DNA of 64,000 nucleotides from Myroides sp. 1354 (GCF_030324495.1 NZ_JACAGN010000016.1:1-64000), one strand, 5' to 3'. Positions 8,110 through 17,264 are shown, counted from the first letter of the stretch. A program made the numbers and translations. The notes: generated by a model not told the origin, from the letters alone.

Positions 8110-8479
8110 GGACGCAATTTTTTATACGATTTAAGCTCCCTAGGCCCACGTATTATAATGCTAATATAAATAAAAAAATCATATTAAAACAAATTATATT
8201 AAAATTTAATTATTTATTGTTAATTTAAATTATACAAATACAAATCCTTTGCTTTTTAAGAAAAAAGCAATATTTTTTTTAATTCAATATATCTATACTG
8301 TATAAAAAATATCTTTGGATTTATTTAGTTAAATTATTATCAACTATAGATATAAAAACATTTAATTAAATTTATTAGTAGATGAAATATATGATATCTA
8401 TTTTTAACTTAATATACCACTCACTCAATAAAAAGGCTATTTCACTAAATTCAAAATATACTGTTCTAGTAACAAAAAA

Positions 8480-8500
8480 AAGCCCCAATTAAGGGGCTTT
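8480..8500 (-). terminator. Terminator of the small secreted protein gene
   Basis: AAGCCCC-AATTAA-GGGGCTT hairpin with an A run on its + side, giving a U-tailed terminator on -. An inverted copy of the same 20 bases lies at 9036-9055. Confidence 0.65.
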
Positions 8501-8525
8501 CCTGTTTATATAAATATATTTTTAT

Positions 8526-8858
8526 TTAAAAATAACGATTTATAAGATCTTGAATAATATCTCTAAAAGTGAAATGTCTAGGATAATGATATTCTCCTTC
8601 ATAAATATCCCACACCCCTCTATTTCTATCATAGATTCCAACATATAAAGTAAAAGAACCTCCGTAATTTGAAGAAGAAGGTGAAATTCTTTGGCCTTCT
8701 TCTAAAATAGCTTTAACAGCATCTTTGCTTATTGAGCGTTCAAATTGATATTCAAGAACCTCTCCGCTTCTTACATCTTTAAATTGCGCTCTGGTCTGAG
8801 CTTGGACTGCGGTATTTACTCCAAATACCAATAAAAATAACATAATAAAATTCTTCAT
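8526..8858 (-). CDS. Small secreted hypothetical protein
   Basis: A 110-residue protein from the ATG at 8858. The frame is open further upstream to 8903, but that part would overlap the TATATTTG promoter element and does not look like a signal sequence, whereas MKNFIMLFLLVFGVNTAVQA is a clean signal peptide cut before QTRAQF. The mature part (about 90 residues) has Gly- and Tyr-rich strands (NYGGSFTLYVGIYDRNRG) and no Cys, suggesting a small periplasmic beta protein. No family recognised. Single gene, terminated by the 8480-8500 hairpin. Confidence 0.7.
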   Translation of the reverse strand: MKNFIMLFLLVFGVNTAVQAQTRAQFKDVRSGEVLEYQFERSISKDAVKAILEEGQRISPSSSNYGGSFTLYVGIYDRNRGVWDIYEGEYHYPRHFTFRDIIQDLINRYF

Positions 8859-8900
8859 AGTTTCTGATTTTAAATTATTAAAAATAATGGTTAACCATAT

Positions 8901-8908
8901 CAAATATA
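8901..8908 (-). promoter_or_regulatory. -7 element of the small secreted protein gene
   Basis: TATATTTG on the - strand, 43 bases before the chosen ATG at 8858. It supports the shorter start. Confidence 0.45.
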
Positions 8909-9031
8909 ATAAAAAAAGAATAAAAATTAATTTATTTTCAAATAAAAGCTAATTTTTATTCTTTTTTTATCAAAAAATTACGTTTAAAAAACAAAAAAAA
9001 TCTAGGTTTTTCAAGCATTCAAGACTAGAAT

Positions 9032-9059
9032 AAAAAAGCCCCTTAATTGGGGCTTTTTT
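9032..9059. terminator. Bidirectional terminator
   Basis: AAAAAAGCCCC / GGGGCTTTTTT stem around TTAATT. The central 20 bases are the exact reverse complement of the terminator at 8480-8500, so the pair frames the small secreted protein gene as an inverted repeat. Confidence 0.6.
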
Positions 9060-9211
9060 ATTTAAGCATATTATATAAGACATAAGGTATAATACTTATT
9101 TCTTATCAAATTTTATAAATCTTGTAAACTTAATAGATAGACTCTACAAACGGAACGAGTTTTACATAGCAAGTAAATATCTTCTTGGAGAGACCATTGT
9201 AAATCAAATAG

Positions 9212-9322
9212 GGAAAACACCAGCTTCAAGATGAGCTTTTTTTGCAAAAACGATATAACTTAACTGTTAGTTTACCTATCCAAAAATGGAAACCTAAAGT
9301 TGAATTTGAGCCTTTATTTTAA
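9212..9322 (+). pseudogene. 3' remnant of an unknown gene
   Basis: An open stretch of 36 codons without a start, ending LPIQKWKPKVEFEPLF and a stop, directly abuts the ATG of the HIT-like remnant. Codon-like composition and the touching stop/start suggest the last part of a gene once co-transcribed with the HIT gene. The family is not recognisable. 9060-9211 holds nothing identifiable. Confidence 0.35.
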
Positions 9323-9439
9323 ATGAAAGATTTTACCCAAATACCACAAGAACGATTTTTATATAAAGATGATTACTTTTTGATAATTAAAGATATTTTT
9401 CCAGTTAATCCTAATCATTTACTTATCAGAATACTGTAA
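9323..9439 (+). pseudogene. Truncated HIT-family protein (N-terminal remnant)
   Basis: The frame starts MKDFTQIPQERFLYKDDYFL and continues IIKDIFPVNPNHLLI before a stop after 38 codons. This matches the N-terminal block of HIT-superfamily nucleotide hydrolases (IP.ER.LYEDD.F.IIED.FPVS.GH.LII). The catalytic HxHxH region that should follow about 60 residues later is absent. Downstream, 9440-9720 has a possible shared tail (frame ending VVQKYKNWG at 9713) but is otherwise scrambled. The gene is dead. Confidence 0.55.
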
Positions 9440-9777
9440 GATAGGATTACCTATAATATGATTGATTATCATTTTCGAGTCATAATCACACATATGATTA
9501 ATATTTATCAAAAAGTATGGAATGATTTTAAAATCAAAGATTTCATAGATTCTCCAAATGATTAATTTGAAGTAAAATAAGACATGTAAAAAAATCGCCA
9601 ATTCGCTACTAAAATCCCCCATTCCTTCTAATAAATCTGTTAAAATTCATCAGTTGATTTTCCTTTGAATTACTTTGAAAAAAGTGTTGTACAAAAATAC
9701 AAAAATTGGGGATAAACCCCTATGAATGCTAGGATCTTATTTATTGTATCGAAAAATAACGTATCAAACTATAAAAT

Positions 9778-9803
9778 AAAAAACGCCTTTCGAGGCGTTT
9801 TTT
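9778..9803. terminator. Intrinsic terminator
   Basis: AAAAAACGCCT / AGGCGTTTTTT, a perfect 11-base stem with a TTCG loop, symmetrical A and T tracts. It closes the decayed HIT region. Between it and the next gene (9804-10061) I see only a 32-codon - strand frame (MNRTNKVAVEHILDLLKLK...) of unknown nature. Confidence 0.65.
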
Positions 9804-10061
9804 ATTGGATTAATTATTGGATTTAGTTGAAAATAAAGGTCTTAGTAGTATTTCGGTCAGACCTTCTCACCTATACATTGTAACTTCGTATTCTTACCTT
9901 TTAAACTTTAAAAACTTAAGCGAGCTACATTTTGGTTTGAGTTTAAGTAGATCAAGAATATGCTCAACCGCTACTTTGTTTGTTCTATTCATGCGAACCG
10001 TACCAAAAACCTAGGTAAAGTAGCATTGATTTTTTTGGGCATTGCCTCTTTCTCTTTTATT

Positions 10062-11252
10062 TCACCTTTCAAGGTCTTTTATAAAATTCGCGGTATTGAA
10101 ATTTCGCTCCAGAAAATTATACCCCAAATCATACGTTATCGCTTCCCTATCTTCAAATTCAAATTTGTAAAACTGTCCATCCGTTACTATAGATTTTATT
10201 TCATATTTATGAGTTCTTGCTTCATTTGGATCAGGTCCCCAATAATCAAGATTATCAGTAAATACCAGTTTATACTTCGAATCAAATGCTTTATCTACTT
10301 GTTTGGCTTTTTTGAGTGCTGTCCAGAGGTAAAAACTTTCTGATTTAGCAAGCGGTAAAACCAAGTTATCTCTTTTAAAAGAAAACGAATGCAGCTTAGG
10401 ATAGAAAGGTTCATCATAAGGCAACGGATCAAGTTTCATCACATCATGAATATTAGAAAGTAACATATAGGCCCATATCAACTCCTTGGTTCCTGCCATT
10501 CCATAATCGTGGATTGTCTTCACAATTTTTCCATTTTGAATAAAGGTAGTTGTCAGTGTTTCATCATCCGTATGATCAACGGCATAGCTATTCTCCAATA
10601 CTAAGGGATTTGCTTTTCTGAACTTATCAAAAATAGTTTGCGTTGTTTGACGGTCAAGATGTCCGGTATAAAAACCAAGCGATTTTACATAACCTTCGCC
10701 TTGAAATAAAACATATCCTTCTTTGGTGACTGAAATATCAAGTATTGGACATGTGCCATAACAACCCGAACTAGAATAGATAATTTGATCAAAATCGGGT
10801 ACGATGTCTAAGTTATAGGTAAGTTTCTTGTATCGAATAATCGTACTATCATTAGTTGCAAGCTCTAAAGTATCATTTCTTTTAGCGATAAATTCCCATT
10901 GGAACGCCCAATTATGGGTCACCAAACTTTTAATATAAACACTGTCTTTATTAACTTGGTAGGGCACCGTATTTCCCAAAAACTGTCGCATTCTCCTACC
11001 TGTAAGGCTATCTAGTTTTTCTTGATAAAATCCCAAATAAAAGGAGATACTATCCTTGGAGATTGTCATTCCTAGCGGTAAACGAAAGGATTCTAGAGGA
11101 AAATCATCCACAAGACTATCATCTATAATTAATTCCCAATCACCAACCAGCGTTTCTCTTACTTGGTTGTTTGCCTTTTGTTGCTCCTTACGTTGACTAC
11201 AACCTAAAAGTATAATCGTCAAAATAATAAAAAGAATTGTACGTGTTCCCAT
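10062..11252 (-). CDS. Lipoprotein with DUF6438-like domain
   Basis: The 396-residue protein has a lipoprotein signal peptide (ILTIILLGC, lipid-anchored Cys18). Residues 36-145 hold a WELI-type domain with strands. Residues 155-270 match the DUF6438 pattern: SSSGCYGTCPILDISV with Cys164 and Cys168, followed by an FQGEGYV strand. The C-terminal part, residues 290-396, is unrecognised. Function is unknown; the location is probably the inner face of the outer membrane. Its first 56 bases overlap the end of the preceding membrane protein gene, so the two are translationally linked. Confidence 0.75.
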   Translation of the reverse strand: MGTRTILFIILTIILLGCSQRKEQQKANNQVRETLVGDWELIIDDSLVDDFPLESFRLPLGMTISKDSISFYLGFYQEKLDSLTGRRMRQFLGNTVPYQVNKDSVYIKSLVTHNWAFQWEFIAKRNDTLELATNDSTIIRYKKLTYNLDIVPDFDQIIYSSSGCYGTCPILDISVTKEGYVLFQGEGYVKSLGFYTGHLDRQTTQTIFDKFRKANPLVLENSYAVDHTDDETLTTTFIQNGKIVKTIHDYGMAGTKELIWAYMLLSNIHDVMKLDPLPYDEPFYPKLHSFSFKRDNLVLPLAKSESFYLWTALKKAKQVDKAFDSKYKLVFTDNLDYWGPDPNEARTHKYEIKSIVTDGQFYKFEFEDREAITYDLGYNFLERNFNTANFIKDLER

Positions 11253-11748
11253 AATTTAAATTGGAGTTGCAGTTTTTATTTAATTGAGCAATAAGTGCAG
11301 TAAGCGCTACGAGATCTAGTTTTGTAACCGTTTCTAAGGTAATCTTTTTGTCAAAGTTGATCACTAATACACCTTTATTATCTTCTTCATAACCAACTTG
11401 ACGTAAAGTATACTGAATTTTATTAAAAGTAAATTCCTTCACTTTATCTTTAAACCAGTTGTAATCCGCCGTATAGATTAGTTTATTATCCAACATAATG
11501 ATTACCTCTTTTCCACACGTATTCCACAAAGAAATTCGCAAAATAAAAAAAAAGATTAGTCCACTCAGAAGTAAACAAATTAAGTGAGAAAATTCAAATG
11601 TCCCTCCATGGACAAAATTCACGACAAAACCACCTATAGGTAAGGCAGCTGAGAGAAACGTAATGATGTACAAAAGTATACGAACAAAAAGATTGCTCCT
11701 TTTCACTTTCAACACTAACCTCGTATCGTTAAACGCTATTTGATCCAT
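11197..11748 (-). CDS. Two-TM membrane protein with PH-like C-terminal domain
   Basis: A 183-residue protein with two hydrophobic helices (about residues 22-45 and 54-75) after a short cytoplasmic beta segment, followed by a soluble domain (85-160). This domain contains VIIMLDNKLIYTADYNWF and a VLVINFDKK strand, resembling bacterial PH-like (YdbT/GRAM-type) modules, which bind membrane or protein partners. The last 18 or so residues (YNSFYYFDDYTF) run into the downstream lipoprotein gene. No known function. Compare 17894-18430, which has the same two-TM plus PH-like layout. Confidence 0.6.
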   Translation of the reverse strand: MDQIAFNDTRLVLKVKRSNLFVRILLYIITFLSAALPIGGFVVNFVHGGTFEFSHLICLLLSGLIFFFILRISLWNTCGKEVIIMLDNKLIYTADYNWFKDKVKEFTFNKIQYTLRQVGYEEDNKGVLVINFDKKITLETVTKLDLVALTALIAQLNKNCNSNLNYGNTYNSFYYFDDYTFRL

Positions 11749-11802
11749 TGTTTTTTTGTTTGTATCAGGGATGAAAACTAACTTTGTTTTTTAACCAACA
11801 TT

Positions 11803-11810
11803 CAAAGTTA
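11803..11810 (-). promoter_or_regulatory. -7 element for the PH-like/DUF6438 pair
   Basis: TAACTTTG on the - strand, 55 bases upstream of the ATG at 11748; matches TAnnTTTG. It lies in the short divergent gap to the metallophosphoesterase. Confidence 0.4.
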
Positions 11811-11866
11811 TCACAAAACCTGTACCTTTAATAAATTAAATATTTTTCAGCACTCTCTTTTCGATT

Positions 11867-12616
11867 ATGAAAATACAACTAATTAGCGACTTACACTTAG
11901 AATTTGGCAGTGGTACTGTTTTGTCTTTTGACCAAGCTGATCTTGTTGTATTCGCAGGAGATACCCATTTGGGCAATAAGGGAATCGAATGGATTAAAAA
12001 GTATATGCCCAATAAAAAAGTACTGTATCTATTGGGCAATCACGAGTATTATAAAGGATCTTATCCAAAGACTTTATACAAAATAATCGATGCCACTAAA
12101 GACACCAACATTCACGTACTTGAGAATAGTTTTATTGACATCGATGATATTCGCTTTCATGGATGTACCCTATGGACTGATTTCTCCATTTTTGGCAATC
12201 CCATAGAATATGGAATGCTTTGTCAAAGTAAAATGAGTGATTACAAACAAATTAAACGAGACCCTTCTTATTCTAAATTGAGGACTATTGATGTTTATCA
12301 AATCCATCAAAAATCACGAACTTGGTTGAATCAAAGTTTAAAAGAGTCTACTGCTAAAAAAAATGTGGTTATCACGCATCATGCGCCAAGTATATTATCC
12401 ATCCCTGAAAAATACAAGAGTGATCCTGTAACTGCCGCTTATGCTTCCAACTTGGACGACTTTATTTTAGAACATCAGCCCACATATTGGATTCACGGTC
12501 ATATTCACACACCATGTAACTATAAAATTGGCGAAACTACAATCATCTGTAACCCACATGGCTATTTGGATGAAAGAGATATTGGATTTGATAAAGAACT
12601 GATTATTGAATTATAG
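11867..12616 (+). CDS. Metallophosphoesterase (calcineurin-like)
   Basis: A 249-residue cytosolic phosphoesterase with all five metal-ligand blocks: SDLHLEF (residues 7-13), AGDTH (31-35), GNHEYY (near 58), ITHHAP (near 168) and GHIHTP (near 216). This is the compact family in which two metal ions activate water for phosphoester hydrolysis; the substrate is unknown. It is followed after 3 bases by a zinc-ribbon protein. A short, diverged copy of its LSFDQA...AGDT region is found as a fragment at 21426-21521, so this gene or a relative was once duplicated. Confidence 0.88.
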   Translation: MKIQLISDLHLEFGSGTVLSFDQADLVVFAGDTHLGNKGIEWIKKYMPNKKVLYLLGNHEYYKGSYPKTLYKIIDATKDTNIHVLENSFIDIDDIRFHGCTLWTDFSIFGNPIEYGMLCQSKMSDYKQIKRDPSYSKLRTIDVYQIHQKSRTWLNQSLKESTAKKNVVITHHAPSILSIPEKYKSDPVTAAYASNLDDFILEHQPTYWIHGHIHTPCNYKIGETTIICNPHGYLDERDIGFDKELIIEL

Positions 12617-12619
12617 AAA

Positions 12620-12976
12620 ATGGATAAAGAAACCGCACACTACATTGTAACTTATTTTTTTAATTTATTACCCTACAAAGAAAAATTAGCATGGAAACAT
12701 TATGCATCAATATTAAAATTGGAGTGTAATGAAAATCCTAAAGCTATGGAAATGTATAAAAGCAAAGGTTGGATAACTGATGATCAAGAAATCCTAGCCT
12801 TACTTAAAAAGGGATATGAAACCTTTGAAATAGAAACTGCAAAAAAAATAGTAACACGGTATCCTACTCAAATCTTTTTCAATACATGTCCAAAATGCAG
12901 CAAGCTAGCTAGAACCCCACATGCAAAACAATGTAGATTTTGCAAGTATACTTGGCATAATGACAGAGAACTTTAG
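12620..12976 (+). CDS. Hypothetical protein with C-terminal zinc ribbon
   Basis: The 118-residue protein is helical and charged in its first 85 residues and ends with a four-cysteine zinc ribbon: CPKC, then 13 residues later CRFC, the classic CxxC-x(n)-CxxC arrangement. There is no signal peptide. The gene starts 3 bases after the metallophosphoesterase stop, so they share a transcript and possibly a pathway. The same general composition (helical N-terminus plus ribbon) occurs in nucleic-acid-associated proteins, but no family is recognised. Confidence 0.7.
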   Translation: MDKETAHYIVTYFFNLLPYKEKLAWKHYASILKLECNENPKAMEMYKSKGWITDDQEILALLKKGYETFEIETAKKIVTRYPTQIFFNTCPKCSKLARTPHAKQCRFCKYTWHNDREL

Positions 12977-13199
12977 ATGAAATCGCTATAGGAGGACCAA
13001 ACTATAGCGAGGCGAATGGGATAGTAGTTTTGGCTCTGAATCAGACATTAGAATTATACTTAGAGATGGATAATACATGAAACAATACATACCTATTTAA
13101 AATAAAACAAAGTACAACTTCTTGGAGCAGACCAGGCAAAAAGAAACAAGAAGAGAAAATTAAAATCTACAACTCCTAAAATGGGGTATTACTATTATT

Positions 13200-13658
13200 A
13201 TGAAAAAAATACATTTAATTTTACTCCTTCATTTTTTAAGTATTCACTGCTTTAGTCAAGAAGATAAAGCGATACATTTTGATACATATCGCATACTAGG
13301 TACTGACTTCCTTATTGATTTGACACAAGAACAGATCATTCACGATAAACAAGTTGATGATGTCATACTAGTGCTTGTAAAAAAAGACGAAAAACAACTA
13401 GGCTATTTTCGTTTTAAACTTGATAAAGAGATTAATTTAGCTGAAACAAGGACTCTTAAAACAGTATTATTTACAACTTTTGTTAGCAACCTACAACAAG
13501 AAATAAAGCAAAAAAATAGTGTCTTAAAAAAGCAAAATATTAGAAAAGCAGTATCCTTAGATAACCTGATATACTCCCCTGTTTTAATCAAATTAAAATA
13601 CAACGACGCAAGTAGGTATTATAAAAGCTCTACGGAGTATCAAGAAATTGTCTTTTAA
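13200..13658 (+). CDS. Secreted hypothetical protein
   Basis: A 152-residue protein with a signal peptide (residues 1-19, ending in FSQ) and a mature part of alternating strands and charged helices, without Cys. No family recognised. The gap before it (12977-13199) contains a short frame ending SSFGSESDIRIILRDG (near 13070) that may be the tail of a lost gene but has no start. No clear promoter element. Confidence 0.6.
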   Translation: MKKIHLILLLHFLSIHCFSQEDKAIHFDTYRILGTDFLIDLTQEQIIHDKQVDDVILVLVKKDEKQLGYFRFKLDKEINLAETRTLKTVLFTTFVSNLQQEIKQKNSVLKKQNIRKAVSLDNLIYSPVLIKLKYNDASRYYKSSTEYQEIVF

Positions 13659-13801
13659 TCAAGGTCAAAATTCAAAAAGCTAAAATAATAAATAAAGGTA
13701 TTTTGGATTAAGATAATAGAGTGAATTTTTTTGTACGATCACCCCTATTATTTTATTAATATATATTTTTAGTTCCATTCTCTTCCAATCGGAAAGAAAC
13801 G

Positions 13802-15046
13802 TCAACTAAACTTACCTTGATACTTTGCTAACACCTCCCATATGCCATAGAAATCTTGACTTCCCTTTTGACCTGAAAAAGAAGTGTTCAAAATCAAAAT
13901 ACGGCCTGTATTATTCTTTGGATCAAAGAACAAGAGAGAAGCTACTCCTGGATCTCCTCCCGTATGACCGATATAGCCTGAGAACCCGAAACCAATAAAT
14001 ACACCTACATTATAACTTTCATTGTAGGGGTTGTGCTCTTCTCTTTCTAAAAAATTAGCGTCTTTTAATTGGGGACGAAAGAATTCTTTATAACTCTCTT
14101 GGTTTAGGATTGTGCCTTTTTGATTGTATCCCTTTATTAATTCTGTTAGAAACAAACTCAAATCGTGAACAGATGTAATAAGACCTCCATCCGGATACGT
14201 AATCAGCTGATAAAAAGGAAGTGCTGTTTTTTTATCCGCATACAATTTGGAGTAATGCTCAAACTTTACCTTGTCAAAACTCCATCCGGAATTCTTCATT
14301 TTTAAAGGTTCCAAAATATGCTTTTGAGTAAAATCATCAAATCGTTCTCCTGTTGCTTGTTCTAAAACAAAAGCAGCTAATGTTGTACCTAGGTTTGAGT
14401 ATTCATATATGGTTCCTGGTTTATAGCTAGCATACGTATCCTTTGTGTTCCATTTACCACCTTGCACAAGTAAATTTTTCAAAAATTGGTCGATTGAAAT
14501 AATGGAATCAACTGGATTAAACGTTTGCATATCATCAAAACCTAAACTTGAATTTATAATAGATGGTCCTTCTTTTAAAATATAGTTCTTACTGAGATAA
14601 AACTCATTATCTACAATACCTGAGGTATGAGTAGCTAAATGTCTAATTGTTATTGTCTCATCTGGATAAGAAGGGTTGACTACTTTAAACGGTAAGTAAT
14701 CATTAATTGGATCATCTAATTTTAGCTTTCCTAGTTCCTGAGCTTTTAACAATGCAACTCCAACAAACACTTTAGAGACTGAAGCTATATTTTGAATGGT
14801 TTGATCGGTATAAGGGATCTTATTTTCAACATCTGCATACCCAAATCCTTGTTGATACAATGTTCCCTGATCATTGACAATAGAAACGGCAAATCCATTA
14901 AAATCACTTTGCTCGTAGATTTTACTAATAGCTAATGTCACGGAGTCTGTATAAGATGCCTCTTGTTCTTTTTCTAGTGAATTCCCTTTCTTACAAGAAG
15001 TAGAAAACACGGCTAATAAAACGAAAACAACTATTTTTTTCATCAA
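13802..15046 (-). CDS. Serine hydrolase, class C beta-lactamase/DD-peptidase fold, lipoprotein
   Basis: The 414-residue protein starts with a lipoprotein signal ending in FSTSC (lipid Cys18 or so). The catalytic residues of the beta-lactamase class C fold are present: SxxK as ASVSKVF (near 90), YxN as YSN in YEYSNLGTTL (near 215), and a KTG-like box as IGHTGGDPG (near 360). Enzymes of this fold range from peptidoglycan DD-peptidases to esterases; no evidence here for antibiotic hydrolysis. Single gene. The paralogue at 28071-29417 lacks these catalytic residues. Confidence 0.85.
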   Translation of the reverse strand: MMKKIVVFVLLAVFSTSCKKGNSLEKEQEASYTDSVTLAISKIYEQSDFNGFAVSIVNDQGTLYQQGFGYADVENKIPYTDQTIQNIASVSKVFVGVALLKAQELGKLKLDDPINDYLPFKVVNPSYPDETITIRHLATHTSGIVDNEFYLSKNYILKEGPSIINSSLGFDDMQTFNPVDSIISIDQFLKNLLVQGGKWNTKDTYASYKPGTIYEYSNLGTTLAAFVLEQATGERFDDFTQKHILEPLKMKNSGWSFDKVKFEHYSKLYADKKTALPFYQLITYPDGGLITSVHDLSLFLTELIKGYNQKGTILNQESYKEFFRPQLKDANFLEREEHNPYNESYNVGVFIGFGFSGYIGHTGGDPGVASLLFFDPKNNTGRILILNTSFSGQKGSQDFYGIWEVLAKYQGKFS

Positions 15047-15461
15047 AGTAAAAATCGATATGATTGATTTAAAACAAAATAACTACACTCCTTACTTTTA
15101 CGACGTAGTGGTGCGCCTTCTACTACTCCCCTTGCTTATGCACTAACAATAATAAACAATTCGTTCCTAATACGTTCTATTTTTCTCTAATTATCTCACT
15201 AAGTGAGACAATACTAATCGACACTATGGATTTCAAAGAAGAGAAAGAACTAATATAAAAATAAACAAATCTATCCTAAATATTTAGAGGTGCTCACTTC
15301 TTCCCATTGACTTATTTTTATTGGATATGGGAGTATAATGAAATTAATGACAACCGAGTATACAAAAGTTTATTTTTTCTTTTAAAAACTATTTTTTTAA
15401 CCAAAATTTATACTAATATTTGAAATAGTAAAATTTTAACTAATCCATTTACCTCACTACT
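15047..15461. other. Intergenic region with a short palindrome
   Basis: About 415 bases between divergent genes. The only structure I see is TCTCACT-A-AGTGAGA at 15194-15208, a perfect 7+1+7 palindrome of operator type. No coding frame, and no exact TAnnTTTG on either strand. Confidence 0.35.
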
Positions 15462-16373
15462 ATGAAAACATACTTCACCCTTATTGCGCTGTTTATTTCC
15501 GTTGTTGTATGTGCTCAAACAGCTCGAGACACCGTAGTTTCGAGAATTTACAATGCGTATATTCAAGACGAATCCGATTATCAAGTCCTTAAAAAAGACA
15601 TTGAGACGTTAAAACATTTAGATGCAAAATACAACCCTGAAATACTCAATCGACACTTAGAGACGATGTTTCATGCCAAGGACCTCAATTTCTTTAAATC
15701 TTCTTTGACGTTGTTAGTGTTGAACTATGGCTATAACGTATCCTATCTATCTGGTAATGAAAATTATTACCAAGCGATTATCTCTGGTGAGTTAGCCCCT
15801 TGGTTTAAAAAGATGTATATCGAAAATCACCCCAAGTGGTTGGCCAATAATTTAGATAAGTTAGTGGATATCCATACGCTTAATGGTTTACACGAGAAAG
15901 ACCAAAACGTACACAAAGCCTTACTTGAAGTTTATAAACATGGTCAATTAAATGAAACACAACGAACCTTCGTAAAAGAGTTAGATGACGATTATATTTT
16001 AAAAAACGCAGAAACATTAGTCAAGATTTCAAAATCAATTGGTTCCATGCCAACCGGAAATTCCTTTGCTTTAATTCAAAAACCTTATGACATTATCGAA
16101 ATGCATAACTTTCAGCAAAACTTCGCGACCTTTTTCGATATGATTTATCCTTTTTATAAAGCCTCTTACCTCAAAAAAGATCTTCCTATCGTAAAATTCA
16201 GAAACATAGATTCAATCCAATTTCTTACGGATAAAAATCAAATCTTCGGACTTTTATCTGTTGAGGACATCCCCCTTTATTTAAGAGAAGAGTATAACGT
16301 TCAACGTATTGAATCTGCCAATCCTACGCTCACCAAGAAATATAGAACAGAATTAAACTGGACGGAGCTTTAA
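15462..16373 (+). CDS. Secreted hypothetical protein
   Basis: A 303-residue exported protein: MKTYFTLIALFISVVVCAQ is a signal peptide. The mature chain is mainly helical and charged, with no Cys, and does not resemble a family I can name. The helical repeats (LDAKYNPEILNRHLETMF, KNAETLVKISKSIG) suggest a TPR-like or lysozyme-inhibitor-like solenoid, but this is weak. Followed by a 110-base gap and another hypothetical gene in the same direction. Confidence 0.65.
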   Translation: MKTYFTLIALFISVVVCAQTARDTVVSRIYNAYIQDESDYQVLKKDIETLKHLDAKYNPEILNRHLETMFHAKDLNFFKSSLTLLVLNYGYNVSYLSGNENYYQAIISGELAPWFKKMYIENHPKWLANNLDKLVDIHTLNGLHEKDQNVHKALLEVYKHGQLNETQRTFVKELDDDYILKNAETLVKISKSIGSMPTGNSFALIQKPYDIIEMHNFQQNFATFFDMIYPFYKASYLKKDLPIVKFRNIDSIQFLTDKNQIFGLLSVEDIPLYLREEYNVQRIESANPTLTKKYRTELNWTEL

Positions 16374-16490
16374 GTCAATGTTTAGACTTGGTTTGAAGTG
16401 TGTGCTCTTCTTCTGCGATAAAGTAGTTCTCAACCTTTGTTTTATTGATACAACTATTGATTATCTTAGCCTCTAATCTTTCTTGTGGTT

Positions 16491-17141
16491 ATGAATATCC
16501 TACCTCAACAACTTAATGCGCTAGATATCCTCAACATTTTTATAGAGGAACATCGTATTTGTAGTCCTTTAGACTTTGAAGCCGATGAAACTATTATGCT
16601 AAACTTTAATACAACAGTGAGTGATTGGAGATGTGCCAGAGACCTCAAGCCTTGGAGACCTCTATCTCGTTTTTTGAATGACGAATTTAATCTCACTCTA
16701 CCAGAACAACAATGGAAATCGGTTCTTACACCTGCGCGAAAAAGAACCTTGCGAGAGGTATGCGAATTGATTGCTAATCACTGTTCTTTTACAACTGTCA
16801 CACCCATTCAATTACTTGGTACCCCTTGTTTAAGCGCTTCCGTATTTATGACCTTAAAGAAGTATTTAGCACGAAGAGGTGTCAAGGTTGACGATCTAAA
16901 ACCTTCTACGTCTATTGCTCCCTATCTCACGGATTATTTTTCTGAAATGATTGAACAAATAGGAATAATAGCTAAAGGAAATAAGGTCTTTGAGGTATTG
17001 GATTATCATTCAACAGAGAATAAAAGACCACTATCGTTAAATTACTTTTCTTCGTCTAAACTCAACACCGGATCCATACAGACTTTTAGGGATGTAGTAG
17101 AAAAAATTATCGCTGTAAATGGGCAAACTAGTCAACCCTAG
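16491..17141 (+). CDS. Hypothetical cytosolic protein
   Basis: A 216-residue protein from the ATG at 16491; a GTG two codons earlier is an alternative. No signal peptide. The first 90 residues (DWRCARDLKPWRPLSRFLNDEF) suggest an alpha/beta domain and residues 85-140 (RKRTLREVCELIANHC) a helical region. It forms a same-strand series with the DUF2004-like gene and the small CxxC gene downstream. A 24-codon frame at 17153-17227 between them is probably not a gene. No family recognised. Confidence 0.55.
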   Translation: MNILPQQLNALDILNIFIEEHRICSPLDFEADETIMLNFNTTVSDWRCARDLKPWRPLSRFLNDEFNLTLPEQQWKSVLTPARKRTLREVCELIANHCSFTTVTPIQLLGTPCLSASVFMTLKKYLARRGVKVDDLKPSTSIAPYLTDYFSEMIEQIGIIAKGNKVFEVLDYHSTENKRPLSLNYFSSSKLNTGSIQTFRDVVEKIIAVNGQTSQP

Positions 17142-17264
17142 AATAAAAGAATATGCAGTACGAAATAACTTTAAACGACAATTACTCTAATACGAAGCAT
17201 GGTATTTTCTCAGGTGAAAACAACTAGATATATCTATAATACCAACAATATAAAAAATAACGCT

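Noticed and set aside
9817..10014. A 65-codon + strand frame and a 127-codon frame next to it (9960-10343)
   Set aside because: Composition and overlap with the DUF6438 lipoprotein gene on the other strand mark them as shadows. The 32-codon - strand frame MNRTNKVAVEHILDLLKLK may be part of a repeated element but I cannot support it.
13000..13080. Short open stretch ending SSFGSESDIRIILRDG
   Set aside because: No start codon and no identifiable family. Possibly a lost gene tail, not enough to annotate.
13802..15046. Serine hydrolase as a beta-lactamase resistance gene
   Set aside because: The fold is shared by many esterases and DD-peptidases. No feature specific to antibiotic hydrolysis was seen.
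17153..17227. A 24-codon frame (MQYEITLNDNYSNTKHG...) between two hypothetical genes
   Set aside because: Too short and without context. It may be a remnant, but nothing distinguishes it from chance.
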